64,000 nt of DNA from Granulicella arctica (GTDB lineage Bacteria; Acidobacteriota; Terriglobia; Terriglobales; Acidobacteriaceae), in assembly GCF_025685605.1 (NCBI RefSeq), contig NZ_JAGTUT010000001.1:4030001-4094000 (forward strand), written 5' to 3'. Position 1 is the stretch's first letter, and each line of letters starts with the position of its first letter. The notes under the pieces are model-generated. The model did no database searches, was not told the DNA's origin, and worked only from the letters and a program-made list of their open reading frames with translations. The translations under genes and the position numbers were made by a program. Positions 42,734-50,976 of the stretch are shown here, piece after piece.

Positions 42734-42762
42734 AAAGCTCCGGCGAAGTGCCGAAGCTTTTT
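42734..42762 (+). terminator. intrinsic-type terminator with no upstream plus-strand gene
   Basis: AAAGCT-C-CGGC and GCCG-A-AGCTTT pair around a 5-base loop, with five T's at the 3' side on the plus strand. No plus-strand gene ends nearby. It may end a small RNA starting between about 42620 and 42700, or act on minus-strand transcripts from 43015-43515. Confidence 0.55.
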
Positions 42763-42967
42763 ACTCCCTATTATTAGAATACCAAGTTGACCCTAACTAA
42801 CCGGCCAACTTTCTTTTGCTATATTCTCCGCGTCTTTACTGGCGATTTCGTATTTCGAGCCTCGCCGGGGCTTGACAAGCCTGTTTGTGGATGTTTTTTG
42901 ATGAAATGGCTGTAAGTGGTTCATTGTACGGCAGATAGGATGGCCTTTTTCAAAGGCCGGTACCCAA

Positions 42968-42995
42968 TTTTCCGATAACACCGACTTTTCGGGAG
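42968..42995. repeat. mini-repeat copy A
   Basis: About 23 of 28 bases match 43614-43641, with the shared core AACACCGACTTT. Both copies sit beside orphan exported-protein genes. Confidence 0.55.
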
Positions 42996-43014
42996 CGACG
43001 ATCTCCGGCCAGTG

Positions 43015-43515
43015 TCAACGGTTCCACAGTTCCTCGAATGTTGACGGGATTACGTAGATTGTAAGCACCCCGGGTTCTGGGGCTTGTCTCTTCGAACTGC
43101 ATAGGTTGGGCGCCACCACTCCCGTTGACAGGATTACATCTAGGTCGAAGTCGGCAGCTGCTTCCATTGATCCGTCGCTAGCAGCGTACCGGCAATCCCG
43201 ATGAACGAAGTCAACAACGACAGTTACACGACGCGGATTAGCTCCGGATACATCAACATGAGCATCATTCCAGAAGGCTGTCTTCCTTTGATTTTCCGCC
43301 CTATGCTGAATATCCACCTTCCCAACATAAACATAAGGCGACGCAAGCCAGATCGGAAGGCCCGTCTTGCCGTTTCTTACCTTCACAAGGATTTGCTCGC
43401 GCTCAGACCCGCCGGTATGTGCTGCTTGAAATGCGCCTACTGGAGTGCTGCCCGCGTTGAATAGCAGCAATGCAAAAGGAAGTACACCGCGTATCACTGA
43501 GCCGAGCGACATCAT
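43015..43515 (-). CDS. exported hypothetical protein
   Basis: A 166-residue protein with a signal peptide (VIRGVLPFALLLFNAGSTPVGAFQA). The remainder looks like a single beta-rich domain with paired cysteines (HRDCRY..NLCSSK). No family recognised. Codon choice is less GC-rich than in flanking genes. No clear Shine-Dalgarno is present. It is flanked by mini-repeats, and divergent from another orphan exported protein. Confidence 0.6.
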   Translation of the reverse strand: MMSLGSVIRGVLPFALLLFNAGSTPVGAFQAAHTGGSEREQILVKVRNGKTGLPIWLASPYVYVGKVDIQHRAENQRKTAFWNDAHVDVSGANPRRVTVVVDFVHRDCRYAASDGSMEAAADFDLDVILSTGVVAPNLCSSKRQAPEPGVLTIYVIPSTFEELWNR

Positions 43516-43613
43516 AAAGAGAAGCTATCAGCTGCAGCTTGAACATCGTGTGGAACAGTGACAGGTAAACGCTATTTCGCTGAAAACGGCGTTTGCGGAG
43601 ACAACAAATTGAA

Positions 43614-43641
43614 CTTGCCGAAAACACCGACTTTGCGGAAG
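43614..43641. repeat. mini-repeat copy B
   Basis: Matches 42968-42995 at about 23 of 28 positions. A related AAAACGGCGTTT word occurs just upstream (43582-43593) and again at 44122-44133 after the next gene. Confidence 0.55.
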
Positions 43642-43669
43642 TCAGCCGTGTAAGCTCGTTCCAATCGAT

Positions 43670-44101
43670 ATGCGCATCCGAAACCTCTTGATTCTCTTCG
43701 TATCCGTAGCTGGTGCACAGGCCCAGCAAGAAACTCGCTATGCCTTACTCCCAAGCAGTGCCGCCAACAGCATCTTTGCGGTTCAAACAGCTTGGAGTCC
43801 GACCAAGGCAGACCTTGCTAACGCTGAGGCGGGCATAACGCAGATCGCTTTGCTGAAGGCTGAAGGTTGGAGTTACGCGATCCATATCGAGCATCCAGAG
43901 CGGTACTTCAGGCAATATGTCCCGGCACATCGCGCCGGAAAAAACATCTTGTACGTCAATGCGTTTTGCGATGAGAAACCACCGGCCTATTGGCGCAAGC
44001 GGCTAATGATCGTGGCGGATGGGGCGACTTGCTACTGGCAGGCTTTCTACGATCCCACTACGAAGACGTACTCGCACCTCACGATCAACGCCAGAGCGTA
44101 G
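43670..44101 (+). CDS. exported hypothetical protein
   Basis: A 143-residue protein with a short signal peptide (MRIRNLLILFVSVAGAQAQ). The mature part is compact with one likely disulfide (FCDEKPP..GATCYW). No family recognised. Base and codon use differ from the high-GC neighbours, as in the adjacent 43015-43515 gene, which may indicate recent acquisition. No convincing ribosome site is seen before the ATG. Confidence 0.6.
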   Translation: MRIRNLLILFVSVAGAQAQQETRYALLPSSAANSIFAVQTAWSPTKADLANAEAGITQIALLKAEGWSYAIHIEHPERYFRQYVPAHRAGKNILYVNAFCDEKPPAYWRKRLMIVADGATCYWQAFYDPTTKTYSHLTINARA

Positions 44102-44197
44102 CGGCAACTGCTTCGCTCCTGCAAAACGGCGTTTTCGTCAACTACGTGTTTAAGTTGCTGAAACGTGACTAGCAATCAAGAACAGCAAAATTCATGG

Positions 44198-44230
44198 TTG
44201 ACATTGCCCGATAATTCACTACCATATGGT
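44198..44230 (+). promoter_or_regulatory. arsR-type promoter and operator candidate
   Basis: TTGACA at 44198-44203 is a consensus -35. ACCATATGGT at 44221-44230 is a perfect 10-bp palindrome that covers the ATG of the regulator gene. This fits autorepression by the encoded ArsR-family protein. Confidence 0.45.
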
Positions 44231-44579
44231 TGTGGATAGGTTAGGTACAACATTTGCGGCTTTGTCTGATCCGACTCGTCGCGCGATGATCGAGCGACTC
44301 TCACGCGGGCCTGCCTCTGTGCATGGACTGACGGAATCGTTCGTACTCTCACAGCAGATGATTTCGAAACATATTGCCTGCCTGGTGAGGGCTCGGATCG
44401 TGATGAAGGCGAAACGTGGACGCGAGAGTGTGTGCACGCTCAGGCCAGAGGCGATCAAGACAGTCAGCGACTGGGCGATCAGCTATCGCCAATTCTGGGA
44501 AGAGAGTTTCGACAAGCTGGATGTGGTTGTGAATCAAATGAAAAAAATGGAGGAAAGTGATGCTAAAAAACACGGGTAA
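44226..44579 (+). CDS. ArsR-family HTH transcriptional regulator
   Basis: A 117-residue winged-helix regulator: TFAALSDPTRRAMIERLSRGPASVHGLTE, then the recognition helix SQQMISKHIACLVRARIV and the wing KRGRESVCTL. The SDPTRR-type ArsR proteins paired with an SRPBCC gene are common. The metal-binding ELCVC motif is absent, so it is not a classical metal sensor. The ATG lies within a palindrome that probably is its own operator. Its end overlaps the next gene by 20 bases. Confidence 0.9.
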   Translation: MVVDRLGTTFAALSDPTRRAMIERLSRGPASVHGLTESFVLSQQMISKHIACLVRARIVMKAKRGRESVCTLRPEAIKTVSDWAISYRQFWEESFDKLDVVVNQMKKMEESDAKKHG

Positions 44580-45069
44580 CGAGATAGAGCAGATGGTTAT
44601 AACGAGAGTTTTTGATGCTCCACGCGAACTGGTTTGGAAGGCGTGGACCGACCCGAAGTACGTGATGCAGTGGTGGGGGCCGAAGGGTTTTACGGCGCCT
44701 TATTGCGAGATGGATTTTCGCGTAGGAGGAAAGTTTCTCTGTTGCATGCGATCGCCGGATGGGCAGGAGTTCTGGAATGGCGGTGAGTATCACGAGATTG
44801 TTCTGCACGAAAAGATCGTTTCCTCCATGTACTTTTCGGACTCGAAGGGAAACAAGGTTGAGCCCGAACACTATGGGATAGAGCATGAGGCCATCGAGGG
44901 CGCGCACGATGTGACTCTTTTTGAGGATCTGGGAAACGGCCAGACGAAGCTCACCTTCATCGGCAATGAACCTATGGAAAGCGCGAAAAACAGCGGTCAA
45001 TTCGAGGGCTGGAACCAGATACTCGATAAGGTTGCCGGGGTTCTTGCGGAGCTGGCGCAGGCGAAGTAA
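44560..45069 (+). CDS. SRPBCC/AHSA1 domain protein
   Basis: A 169-residue START-like-fold protein: ITRVFDAPRELVWKAWTDPKYVMQWWGPKGFT, then the FRVGGKFLCCM strand and GWNQILDKVAGVLAE C-terminal helix. Members bind small hydrophobic ligands in a deep cavity. It is co-transcribed with the overlapping ArsR-type regulator, so its expression is likely controlled by a ligand. ATG 44560 has GGAGG 6 bases upstream. Confidence 0.9.
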   Translation: MLKNTGNEIEQMVITRVFDAPRELVWKAWTDPKYVMQWWGPKGFTAPYCEMDFRVGGKFLCCMRSPDGQEFWNGGEYHEIVLHEKIVSSMYFSDSKGNKVEPEHYGIEHEAIEGAHDVTLFEDLGNGQTKLTFIGNEPMESAKNSGQFEGWNQILDKVAGVLAELAQAK

Positions 45070-45157
45070 GAAAGCTGAGCGTTGTGCGCGAGATGCGGCT
45101 TAGGCTGGCGGCGGAGGCCTGGTTAGATCGGGCTTCTCGTCGCTCGCCTAGCCGCGT

Positions 45158-45229
45158 TTAATTTGGAATGACAACTCGTGGGGAAAGTTCAAGTGCAACC
45201 GCAGGTCCTTCGGCTTCGCTCAGGATGAC
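45158..45229 (-). repeat. dispersed repeats, modules 3-like and 1
   Basis: TTTGGAATGACAAC at about 45160 resembles module 3. Module 1, read on the minus strand, is GAGCGAAGCCGAAGGACC at about 45203-45221, with one mismatch to the other copies. They lie at the end of the rhaT gene. Confidence 0.7.
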
Positions 45230-45235
45230 CCGCCG

Positions 45236-46393
45236 CTACTGCATGGCTTTGACGTAGTTGCCGTAGCCGATGATGACGGTGGAGGCGATGAGGAGGAAGA
45301 GGCCGGTGGCTACGAGGAGTTTGGTGCGAGTGCTGGTGCCCTTCCACTCGCGGAGGACGAGGCCCCAGAGGGTGGCGAAGATGATGATGCTGGCCATGTG
45401 GAGCGCCCAGCTGGAGAAGTCGTACTTGCCCATCTTCGTCTGGCCCATGGAGTAGAAGAAGAACTGGAAGTACCAGATGACTCCGGCGAGGATGGCGAGG
45501 ATGTAGTTGAGGGTGAGGGTGCGCGGGGTGAGGCGCTCGAAGGCGGCGATGTTGCGCGGGTCCCAGTCGATGAGGGTGTCACCGCGGGTGGCGGCGGAGC
45601 GCATGGGGTTGGTCCCGGAGGCTCCGGTGAACTGGCCGATGGAGCGGTTCTTGAGGATGAGGATTGCAGACCAGACGAAGTTGGTGAGGAAGCCTCCCCA
45701 GAGAACGACGACGAGGACGGGCAGGTTCTGCCAGAGGTCGAGGCGATGGCTGGCGGCAAGTTGTGCCTTGGCGATGCGGGCGATGGGGGCTCCGGCGTCT
45801 AGGCCGAAGGCGAAGCAGGAGCTCATGATGCCGGCGAAGATGGCGACGGCGAGGCCCTTGGCGAAGGAGAAGTCTGCCTCCCCGGCTTCGAGTTTTTCTT
45901 CGGTGGTGATCTCGCGTTCCTTCGAGACGCCTGCGGCTCCGTTGACGGCGACGGCGAGGATGCAGACGGCTACACCGGCAAGGATGATCTGGCCGGAGGT
46001 CTCGTGGGCGATGGCGCCGAGTTGCCCATGAAACAGCGGTGGGAGCAGGGTTCCGAAGGCGGTGCAGAGGCCGAGCGCGATGGCGTAGCCGAGGGCGATG
46101 CCGAGGTAGCGGATGGCGAGGCCGAAGGTAAGGCCGCCCATGCCCCAGAGGATTCCCCAGACGAAGGCGTAGACGAGGGCGTTGTGCGGGGCGGCGTGGA
46201 GGATGGTGAAGAGGTGGGGAACGAAGATGGAGGCGAGGACGATCGGCGCGATGATCCACGCTGCGAAGCCCTGGATGAGCCAGTAGATCTCCCACGACCA
46301 GCGCTTGATGCCGCGAAACGGGATGAAGTTGGTGGCGGAGGCAAAGCCACCGATCCAGTGAAAGATGACGCCGATGAATGGATTGGTTCCCAA
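45236..46393 (-). CDS. rhaT: L-rhamnose/H+ symporter
   Basis: A 385-residue inner-membrane protein with about 10 hydrophobic segments. LGTNPFIGVIFHWIGGFASATNFIPFRGIKRWSWEIYW matches the start of RhaT, and GVIWYFQFFFYSMGQTKMGKYDFSSWALHM its signature end. It would import L-rhamnose (or lyxose). TTG at 46393 is chosen: AGAGGG lies 6 bases upstream and the protein then begins where other RhaT proteins do. The frame is open to 46645, but that part is antisense to lutA. A cytoplasmic insert of about 50 residues between helices is longer than in E. coli. Confidence 0.9.
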   Translation of the reverse strand: MGTNPFIGVIFHWIGGFASATNFIPFRGIKRWSWEIYWLIQGFAAWIIAPIVLASIFVPHLFTILHAAPHNALVYAFVWGILWGMGGLTFGLAIRYLGIALGYAIALGLCTAFGTLLPPLFHGQLGAIAHETSGQIILAGVAVCILAVAVNGAAGVSKEREITTEEKLEAGEADFSFAKGLAVAIFAGIMSSCFAFGLDAGAPIARIAKAQLAASHRLDLWQNLPVLVVVLWGGFLTNFVWSAILILKNRSIGQFTGASGTNPMRSAATRGDTLIDWDPRNIAAFERLTPRTLTLNYILAILAGVIWYFQFFFYSMGQTKMGKYDFSSWALHMASIIIFATLWGLVLREWKGTSTRTKLLVATGLFLLIASTVIIGYGNYVKAMQ

Positions 46394-46507
46394 GTAGACC
46401 CTCTTGCCGGTGCGTGGTGACGCTCTCCTGAGTGTAGTGCGGGTTTGGCTGCTGTGGCGACCTGCTTCGATTGGGCTAAGGTATTGGTAGGGTTTCAGGA
46501 GGCTGAT

Positions 46508-47239
46508 CTGCGCGTCTCGCTGTTTATTACTTGTTATAACGACACGCTGTTTCCGGCGACGGGGCAGGCGGTAGTCCGTGTGCTGGAGCGGTTGGGGCAT
46601 ACGGTAGAGTTTCCGGCGGGCCAGACGTGCTGTGGCCAGATGCACTGGAATACGGGCTACCAGGCGGAGGCGCTGCCGTTATTGTCGCGGTTTGTGGCCC
46701 AGTTCAAGGGCGCTGAGGCAGTGGTGGTTCCTTCGTCGAGCTGTGTGGCGATGATGCGGGACCACTATCCGAAGATGGCTTTGGAGTTGGACGATGCTCA
46801 ACTTGAGGCCGACGTGGCGGAGCTGCTGCCGAAGGTGTTTGAGTTTTCGGAGTTCCTGACGAAGCGGCTGGGGCTTGAGGATGTGGGGGCCTACTATCCG
46901 CATCGGGTGACGTACCACGCGAGCTGCCATGGGCTGCGGAATCTTGGATTGGGCGATGGTCCGCTGCGGCTGCTGAAGGCGGTGCGGGGGATCGACCTGG
47001 TGCCGCTGGCGGGGCTGGAGCAGTGCTGTGGGTTTGGCGGGACCTTCGCGGTGAAGAACGCGGAGGTATCGAGTGCGATGCTGGCGGAGAAGATTACGGC
47101 TGTCCTGAATACGAAGGCGGAGGCTTGTACGGCGTGCGACAACTCCTGCCTGATGCATATTGAAGGGGCGCTGCATCGGCAGAGGACCGGGGTGCGGACA
47201 GTACATCTGGCGGAGATTCTGGCCGGGGTGGAGGGTTAG
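46508..47239 (+). CDS. lutA: lactate utilisation Fe-S protein LutA (LldE)
   Basis: A protein of about 243 residues with two CCG domains: TCCGQMHWNTG and ASCHGLRNLG..QCCGFGGTFAVKN, plus CTACDNSCLMH. It is the CCG subunit of the LutABC lactate dehydrogenase complex. The protein should begin RVSLFITCYNDTLFP. The only codon there with a good ribosome site is CTG at 46508 (AGGAGG 5 bases upstream). TTG at 46484 or 46445 would add residues with no homology expected. It is divergent from rhaT with a 114-bp spacer. Confidence 0.88.
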   Translation: MRVSLFITCYNDTLFPATGQAVVRVLERLGHTVEFPAGQTCCGQMHWNTGYQAEALPLLSRFVAQFKGAEAVVVPSSSCVAMMRDHYPKMALELDDAQLEADVAELLPKVFEFSEFLTKRLGLEDVGAYYPHRVTYHASCHGLRNLGLGDGPLRLLKAVRGIDLVPLAGLEQCCGFGGTFAVKNAEVSSAMLAEKITAVLNTKAEACTACDNSCLMHIEGALHRQRTGVRTVHLAEILAGVEG

Positions 47240-47240
47240 G

Positions 47241-49508
47241 GTGCGGGTGCTTCGACTTGTTTCCCTGCTTGCCTTGTGTGGCGCAGGGTGGATCGGTGTG
47301 GCGCAGGGTCAGGGCACGGCACCGGCGCCGGTTCCGGGGAGCTACATGGTCGCCAAGGACTATGTAAACCCGGCTACACCGCCAGAGAAGAACTCGTTTC
47401 CTGCGCTCGCTCCGTGGAACTTTGGACATATCGTGACGCATCGCCAGACGTATAGCGACATGCTGAACGGTGGCAATGTGTATTTGCTCTACCAGCACGG
47501 CGGCGCTAACTTTCTGGGAAGCGACCTTGGCCTGCCGACCAAGATCGTCGGACACAACATCAATGCCAGCGCGTTTGGTGTGGGACTGAACGCGAACACC
47601 GATGTGCAGGGTGGCGGGACCGAATCCATCGATGCGAGTTGCTATGGACATGGGGATTGTATCGGGCTCGAGTCGACGATCTCCGGTACGGGCTCGAGTC
47701 GTCCGACGGACGAGGGCACGAAGCTGTTTCGTATGTTTGCGCAGTTCCGCGGCAATAACTGGGGCATCAGCATCCGTTCGATTACGGTGGATGCGATGGG
47801 GCAAGCGATCCTGACGCCGATGCTCGACGGAAAGGGGCTTCCGCTCGCCACGGCGGCGCACGACCTGAATGCGTCGATGGAGAATGGCCCGTTGATTATT
47901 CCTGCGAAGGCGTATGCGGCGGGTAACGCTACGCTGATCGCGCACTGCCCGGTGGGGACGCCGAATCCGCAGTTCTACATGTGCGTGACCCTCGATAAGG
48001 CGGTGCCGTGGGGGCTTTCGCGGATGACAGTGCTCGGAGCGGAACTGGGCGATGGCGGTGGTGTGGGGATTGATCGCTTCGCCAAGGGCCCGGTGTGCGC
48101 GGATGTGCCGGTGGGCGATCCGTCGATCTTCAAGGCGGGGCAGGTGTTTACGATCTCGTCGGCGGGCGACAACTTCGAGATGCCGTCTGTGCTGTCGGTT
48201 GGGGCGCAGTCGATTCATGCGTGTTTTGAGAAGCCTCATGCCAAGGGCGAGTTGATGACGACCGGTGGCGCGGTGGCCCATGGCCTGAGCTTTCCAGTGG
48301 ATGACATGCTGCCGCACACGATGCCGGGGGTGAGCAATACGAATGATTCGACGCTGCGGTTAGCGTATCCCGTGGTGGCTTCACTGCCGGGTAACGTGAT
48401 GATGGTGTGGGTGAATTCTGCATTTGCTCTGGAGTTGAAGACAGCGGCGTTGATGGCGAACAAGCCTCGGCAGGCGGCGGCGTTTACACCGATTCTCGAC
48501 AGCGCTGGACGGCTTGCCAGTTGGAAGATCGCGAGCTACGGCGACTACCTTGCAGCGAGCGCGGAGACGACGGGACAGGACTATCTACCGCCACCGGCGA
48601 TTACTTTCAGCGGGCGATGCGCGGTGATGCCGACGGCGCATATGGTTCCGATCAAGGCCAGCAATTCGCAGGTCAATTACCAGCCTGTGACGGACTCGCC
48701 CGGCAGCGGATGTGCCACACTGACGGCCACGGTGCAGGCGAGCTATCCGAACCCTGCGGTGCTGTACCCGATGCTGTGGGCGCGGTCGAATCGTGATCCC
48801 TTGTTTGTCAACAGTGCGGACTATGAGGCGAAGGGGATCAACGCGTCGACGGACGGCCACATGGAGGCGGGCGGCACGACGCCGGATTTTGCGCCGGGCG
48901 ACCAGGTGGAGTTCGGACGATGGTGGCAGAATTATGTCGGCAACACGGTCGCTTCTGCGACGCCGATGGGGAAGAGCGGCATCGTCGGCAATGGCTTCGA
49001 TCTGACCTTTACGAACGTGAACGCGAATTCGCTCCTGATGGTGTCGAACTATACCGATGCAGCGAAGTACTGGGGGAACAAGGCGAATGGCTTTACCCCA
49101 GGCCTGCACGGTGAGGGAAGCATGACGCCACCGGCGGGGTTTGCGCTCTTCGGAGCGTATCGGTTTGGGCTGGCGATGCCGGTGCCTCGGGGGCGGTCAG
49201 GAATCTTCGACGCGGGCGCGGTGATCTCGGTGAACTGCTACGGGTGGATGCCGTGCAGCCAGGGATCCCATGATGCGTACAACTGGATTCGGGCGGATAG
49301 CGATGGCGGCGAGGCCGTGATGCAGTTCGATCCGTTTGCCCACACGCTGCACTTTACGGATAACTCCTCGAAGGCGGTTGGGATGCATATGATCTTCGAC
49401 AGCATGGAGGTACTGGGACCGGTGAAGCTGAAGGTTCCGGGTACGGGACATACGCTGTGCATCGCGGATGATGGGACGCTAAGCCGGAGTACGGGTCCTT
49501 GCCCGTAG
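47241..49508 (+). CDS. exported protein of unknown function within the lut operon
   Basis: A 755-residue protein with a signal peptide (VLRLVSLLALCGAGWIGVAQG). The body is rich in Gly, Asn, Ser and beta-strand patterns, with scattered cysteines and no motif I recognise. Some stretches (TDEGTKLFRMFAQFRGNNWG, and repeated GG-V-G-F turns) suggest a beta-helix or phage-structural-like fold. GTG at 47241 has GGAGGG 5 bases upstream and starts one base after the lutA stop, so it is part of the lut operon. A periplasmic role linked to lactate or rhamnose use is suggested only by position. Confidence 0.75.
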   Translation: MRVLRLVSLLALCGAGWIGVAQGQGTAPAPVPGSYMVAKDYVNPATPPEKNSFPALAPWNFGHIVTHRQTYSDMLNGGNVYLLYQHGGANFLGSDLGLPTKIVGHNINASAFGVGLNANTDVQGGGTESIDASCYGHGDCIGLESTISGTGSSRPTDEGTKLFRMFAQFRGNNWGISIRSITVDAMGQAILTPMLDGKGLPLATAAHDLNASMENGPLIIPAKAYAAGNATLIAHCPVGTPNPQFYMCVTLDKAVPWGLSRMTVLGAELGDGGGVGIDRFAKGPVCADVPVGDPSIFKAGQVFTISSAGDNFEMPSVLSVGAQSIHACFEKPHAKGELMTTGGAVAHGLSFPVDDMLPHTMPGVSNTNDSTLRLAYPVVASLPGNVMMVWVNSAFALELKTAALMANKPRQAAAFTPILDSAGRLASWKIASYGDYLAASAETTGQDYLPPPAITFSGRCAVMPTAHMVPIKASNSQVNYQPVTDSPGSGCATLTATVQASYPNPAVLYPMLWARSNRDPLFVNSADYEAKGINASTDGHMEAGGTTPDFAPGDQVEFGRWWQNYVGNTVASATPMGKSGIVGNGFDLTFTNVNANSLLMVSNYTDAAKYWGNKANGFTPGLHGEGSMTPPAGFALFGAYRFGLAMPVPRGRSGIFDAGAVISVNCYGWMPCSQGSHDAYNWIRADSDGGEAVMQFDPFAHTLHFTDNSSKAVGMHMIFDSMEVLGPVKLKVPGTGHTLCIADDGTLSRSTGPCP

Positions 49509-49542
49509 ACTGAAGTGGCGATAGAGGTGACGGGAGCTTGGG

Positions 49543-50976
49543 ATGAGTGGAGTGGCTTTAGATCCGAGGACGGCGGTTGCGTTTCCGATGGCGGCGCGGG
49601 CGGCTATGGGGGATACGCAGCTGCAGAAGAACGTGCGTCATGCGACGGACGTGATCCAGGCGAAGCGGGCGCGCGTTGTAGGCGAGATGCCGGACTGGCA
49701 GGAGCTTCGCGAGACGGGCAAGCAGATTCGACAGCACACGATGGAACACCTTGATGTGTATCTCGAGGAGTTCGAGCGCAACTGCACGAAGGCTGGCGGC
49801 GTGGTGCATTGGGCGCAGGATGCGGCGGAGGCTCGGCAGATTATTGTCGGGCTGGCGAAGGCTGCGGGTGCGGACGAGGTCATCAAGATCAAGTCCATGA
49901 CGACGGAGGAGATCGGGTTGAACGCGGCGCTTGAGGCTGCGGGGATTCATCCGTTTGAGACCGATCTGGCGGAGCTGATTATTCAGTTGGGACAGGATCA
50001 GCCATCGCATATCGTGGTGCCGGCGTTGCATAAGAATCGGCAGCAGATTCGGGCGATCTTTCAGCGGGAGATGAACCTGCCTGACCTGGGCGAGACGCCG
50101 CAGGACCTTGCGGATGCGGCGCGAATGTTTCTGCGGGAGAAGTTTCTGCGGGTGAAGACAGGGGTGAGTGGAGCGAACTTCCTGATCGCGGAGACGGGCG
50201 GCGTGTGCGTCGTCGAGAGCGAGGGGAATGGGCGGATGTGCCTGACACTGCCGGAGACGCTGATTACGGTGGCCGGGATCGACAAGGTGGTGCCGCGCTT
50301 TCAGGATCTCGAGGTGCTGCTGCAACTGCTGCCGCGGAGTGCTACGGGCGAGCGGATGAATCCGTACAACTCGATCTGGACGGGTGTGGACGCGAGAGAC
50401 GGGCCAAAGGCCTTTCACGTGGTGCTGCTGGATAATGGGCGGTCTGAGATTCTTGGGGATACGGAGGGTCGCGCGACGCTGAATTGCATTCGGTGTGGGG
50501 CGTGCCAGAATGCCTGCCCGGTGTATCGGCAGACGGGCGGGCATGCGTATGGGAGCGTGTATGCGGGGCCGATCGGGGCGATCCTGACGCCGCAGTTGAT
50601 GCAGATGGAGCACGCGCAGAGTCTGCCGTATGCGTCGAGTTTGTGTGGGGCCTGCTATGAGGTCTGTCCGGTGAAGATCAATATTCCGGAGGTGCTGATC
50701 CATCTGCGGAACAAGGTGGTGGAGCAGAACGGGCCGATGAATCCTGAGGCGCTGGCGATGCGCGCGATGGGAATGATCTTCCGGAGTGAGCGGCGGTTTC
50801 GAGCGGCGCAGCGGCTGGGGCGAGTGGCTGAGATGCCGCTGGTGCGCAAGGATGGTTTGGGCGAAGGATGGATTGGCTGGCTGCCGGGGCTGCTGGGCGG
50901 ATGGACGCAGGTGCGGGATCTGCAGGCGATGCCGAAGGAGACGTTTCGGGAGTGGTGGGAGAAGCGTAATGGATAG
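49543..50976 (+). CDS. lutB: lactate utilisation iron-sulfur protein LutB (LldF)
   Basis: A 477-residue subunit with an LUD domain (about 60-290; GVSGANFLIAETGGVCVVESEGNGRM) and ferredoxin-like 4Fe-4S motifs CIRCGACQNACP at about 315-326 and CGACYEVCP at about 368-376. It catalyses lactate oxidation to pyruvate together with LutA and LutC, transferring electrons to the respiratory chain. GGGAG is found before the ATG. It overlaps lutC by 8 bases. Confidence 0.93.
   Translation: MSGVALDPRTAVAFPMAARAAMGDTQLQKNVRHATDVIQAKRARVVGEMPDWQELRETGKQIRQHTMEHLDVYLEEFERNCTKAGGVVHWAQDAAEARQIIVGLAKAAGADEVIKIKSMTTEEIGLNAALEAAGIHPFETDLAELIIQLGQDQPSHIVVPALHKNRQQIRAIFQREMNLPDLGETPQDLADAARMFLREKFLRVKTGVSGANFLIAETGGVCVVESEGNGRMCLTLPETLITVAGIDKVVPRFQDLEVLLQLLPRSATGERMNPYNSIWTGVDARDGPKAFHVVLLDNGRSEILGDTEGRATLNCIRCGACQNACPVYRQTGGHAYGSVYAGPIGAILTPQLMQMEHAQSLPYASSLCGACYEVCPVKINIPEVLIHLRNKVVEQNGPMNPEALAMRAMGMIFRSERRFRAAQRLGRVAEMPLVRKDGLGEGWIGWLPGLLGGWTQVRDLQAMPKETFREWWEKRNG

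Larger units (their letters stand above)
42616..43014. other. intergenic stretch with hairpins, no confident gene
   Basis: About 400 bases, richer in A/T than the flanks. It contains a terminator-like hairpin at 42734-42762, a perfect GGCCTTT/AAAGGCC hairpin at 42942-42958 and one copy of a 28-base mini-repeat at 42968-42995. A TTGACA at 42872 has no matching -10. A 62-codon minus frame at 42793-42981 lacks a ribosome site and is not called. Confidence 0.5.

Noticed and set aside
42793..42981. 62-codon minus-strand frame
   Set aside because: No ribosome site, lies across hairpins and a mini-repeat. Possibly a fossil, not supported as a gene.
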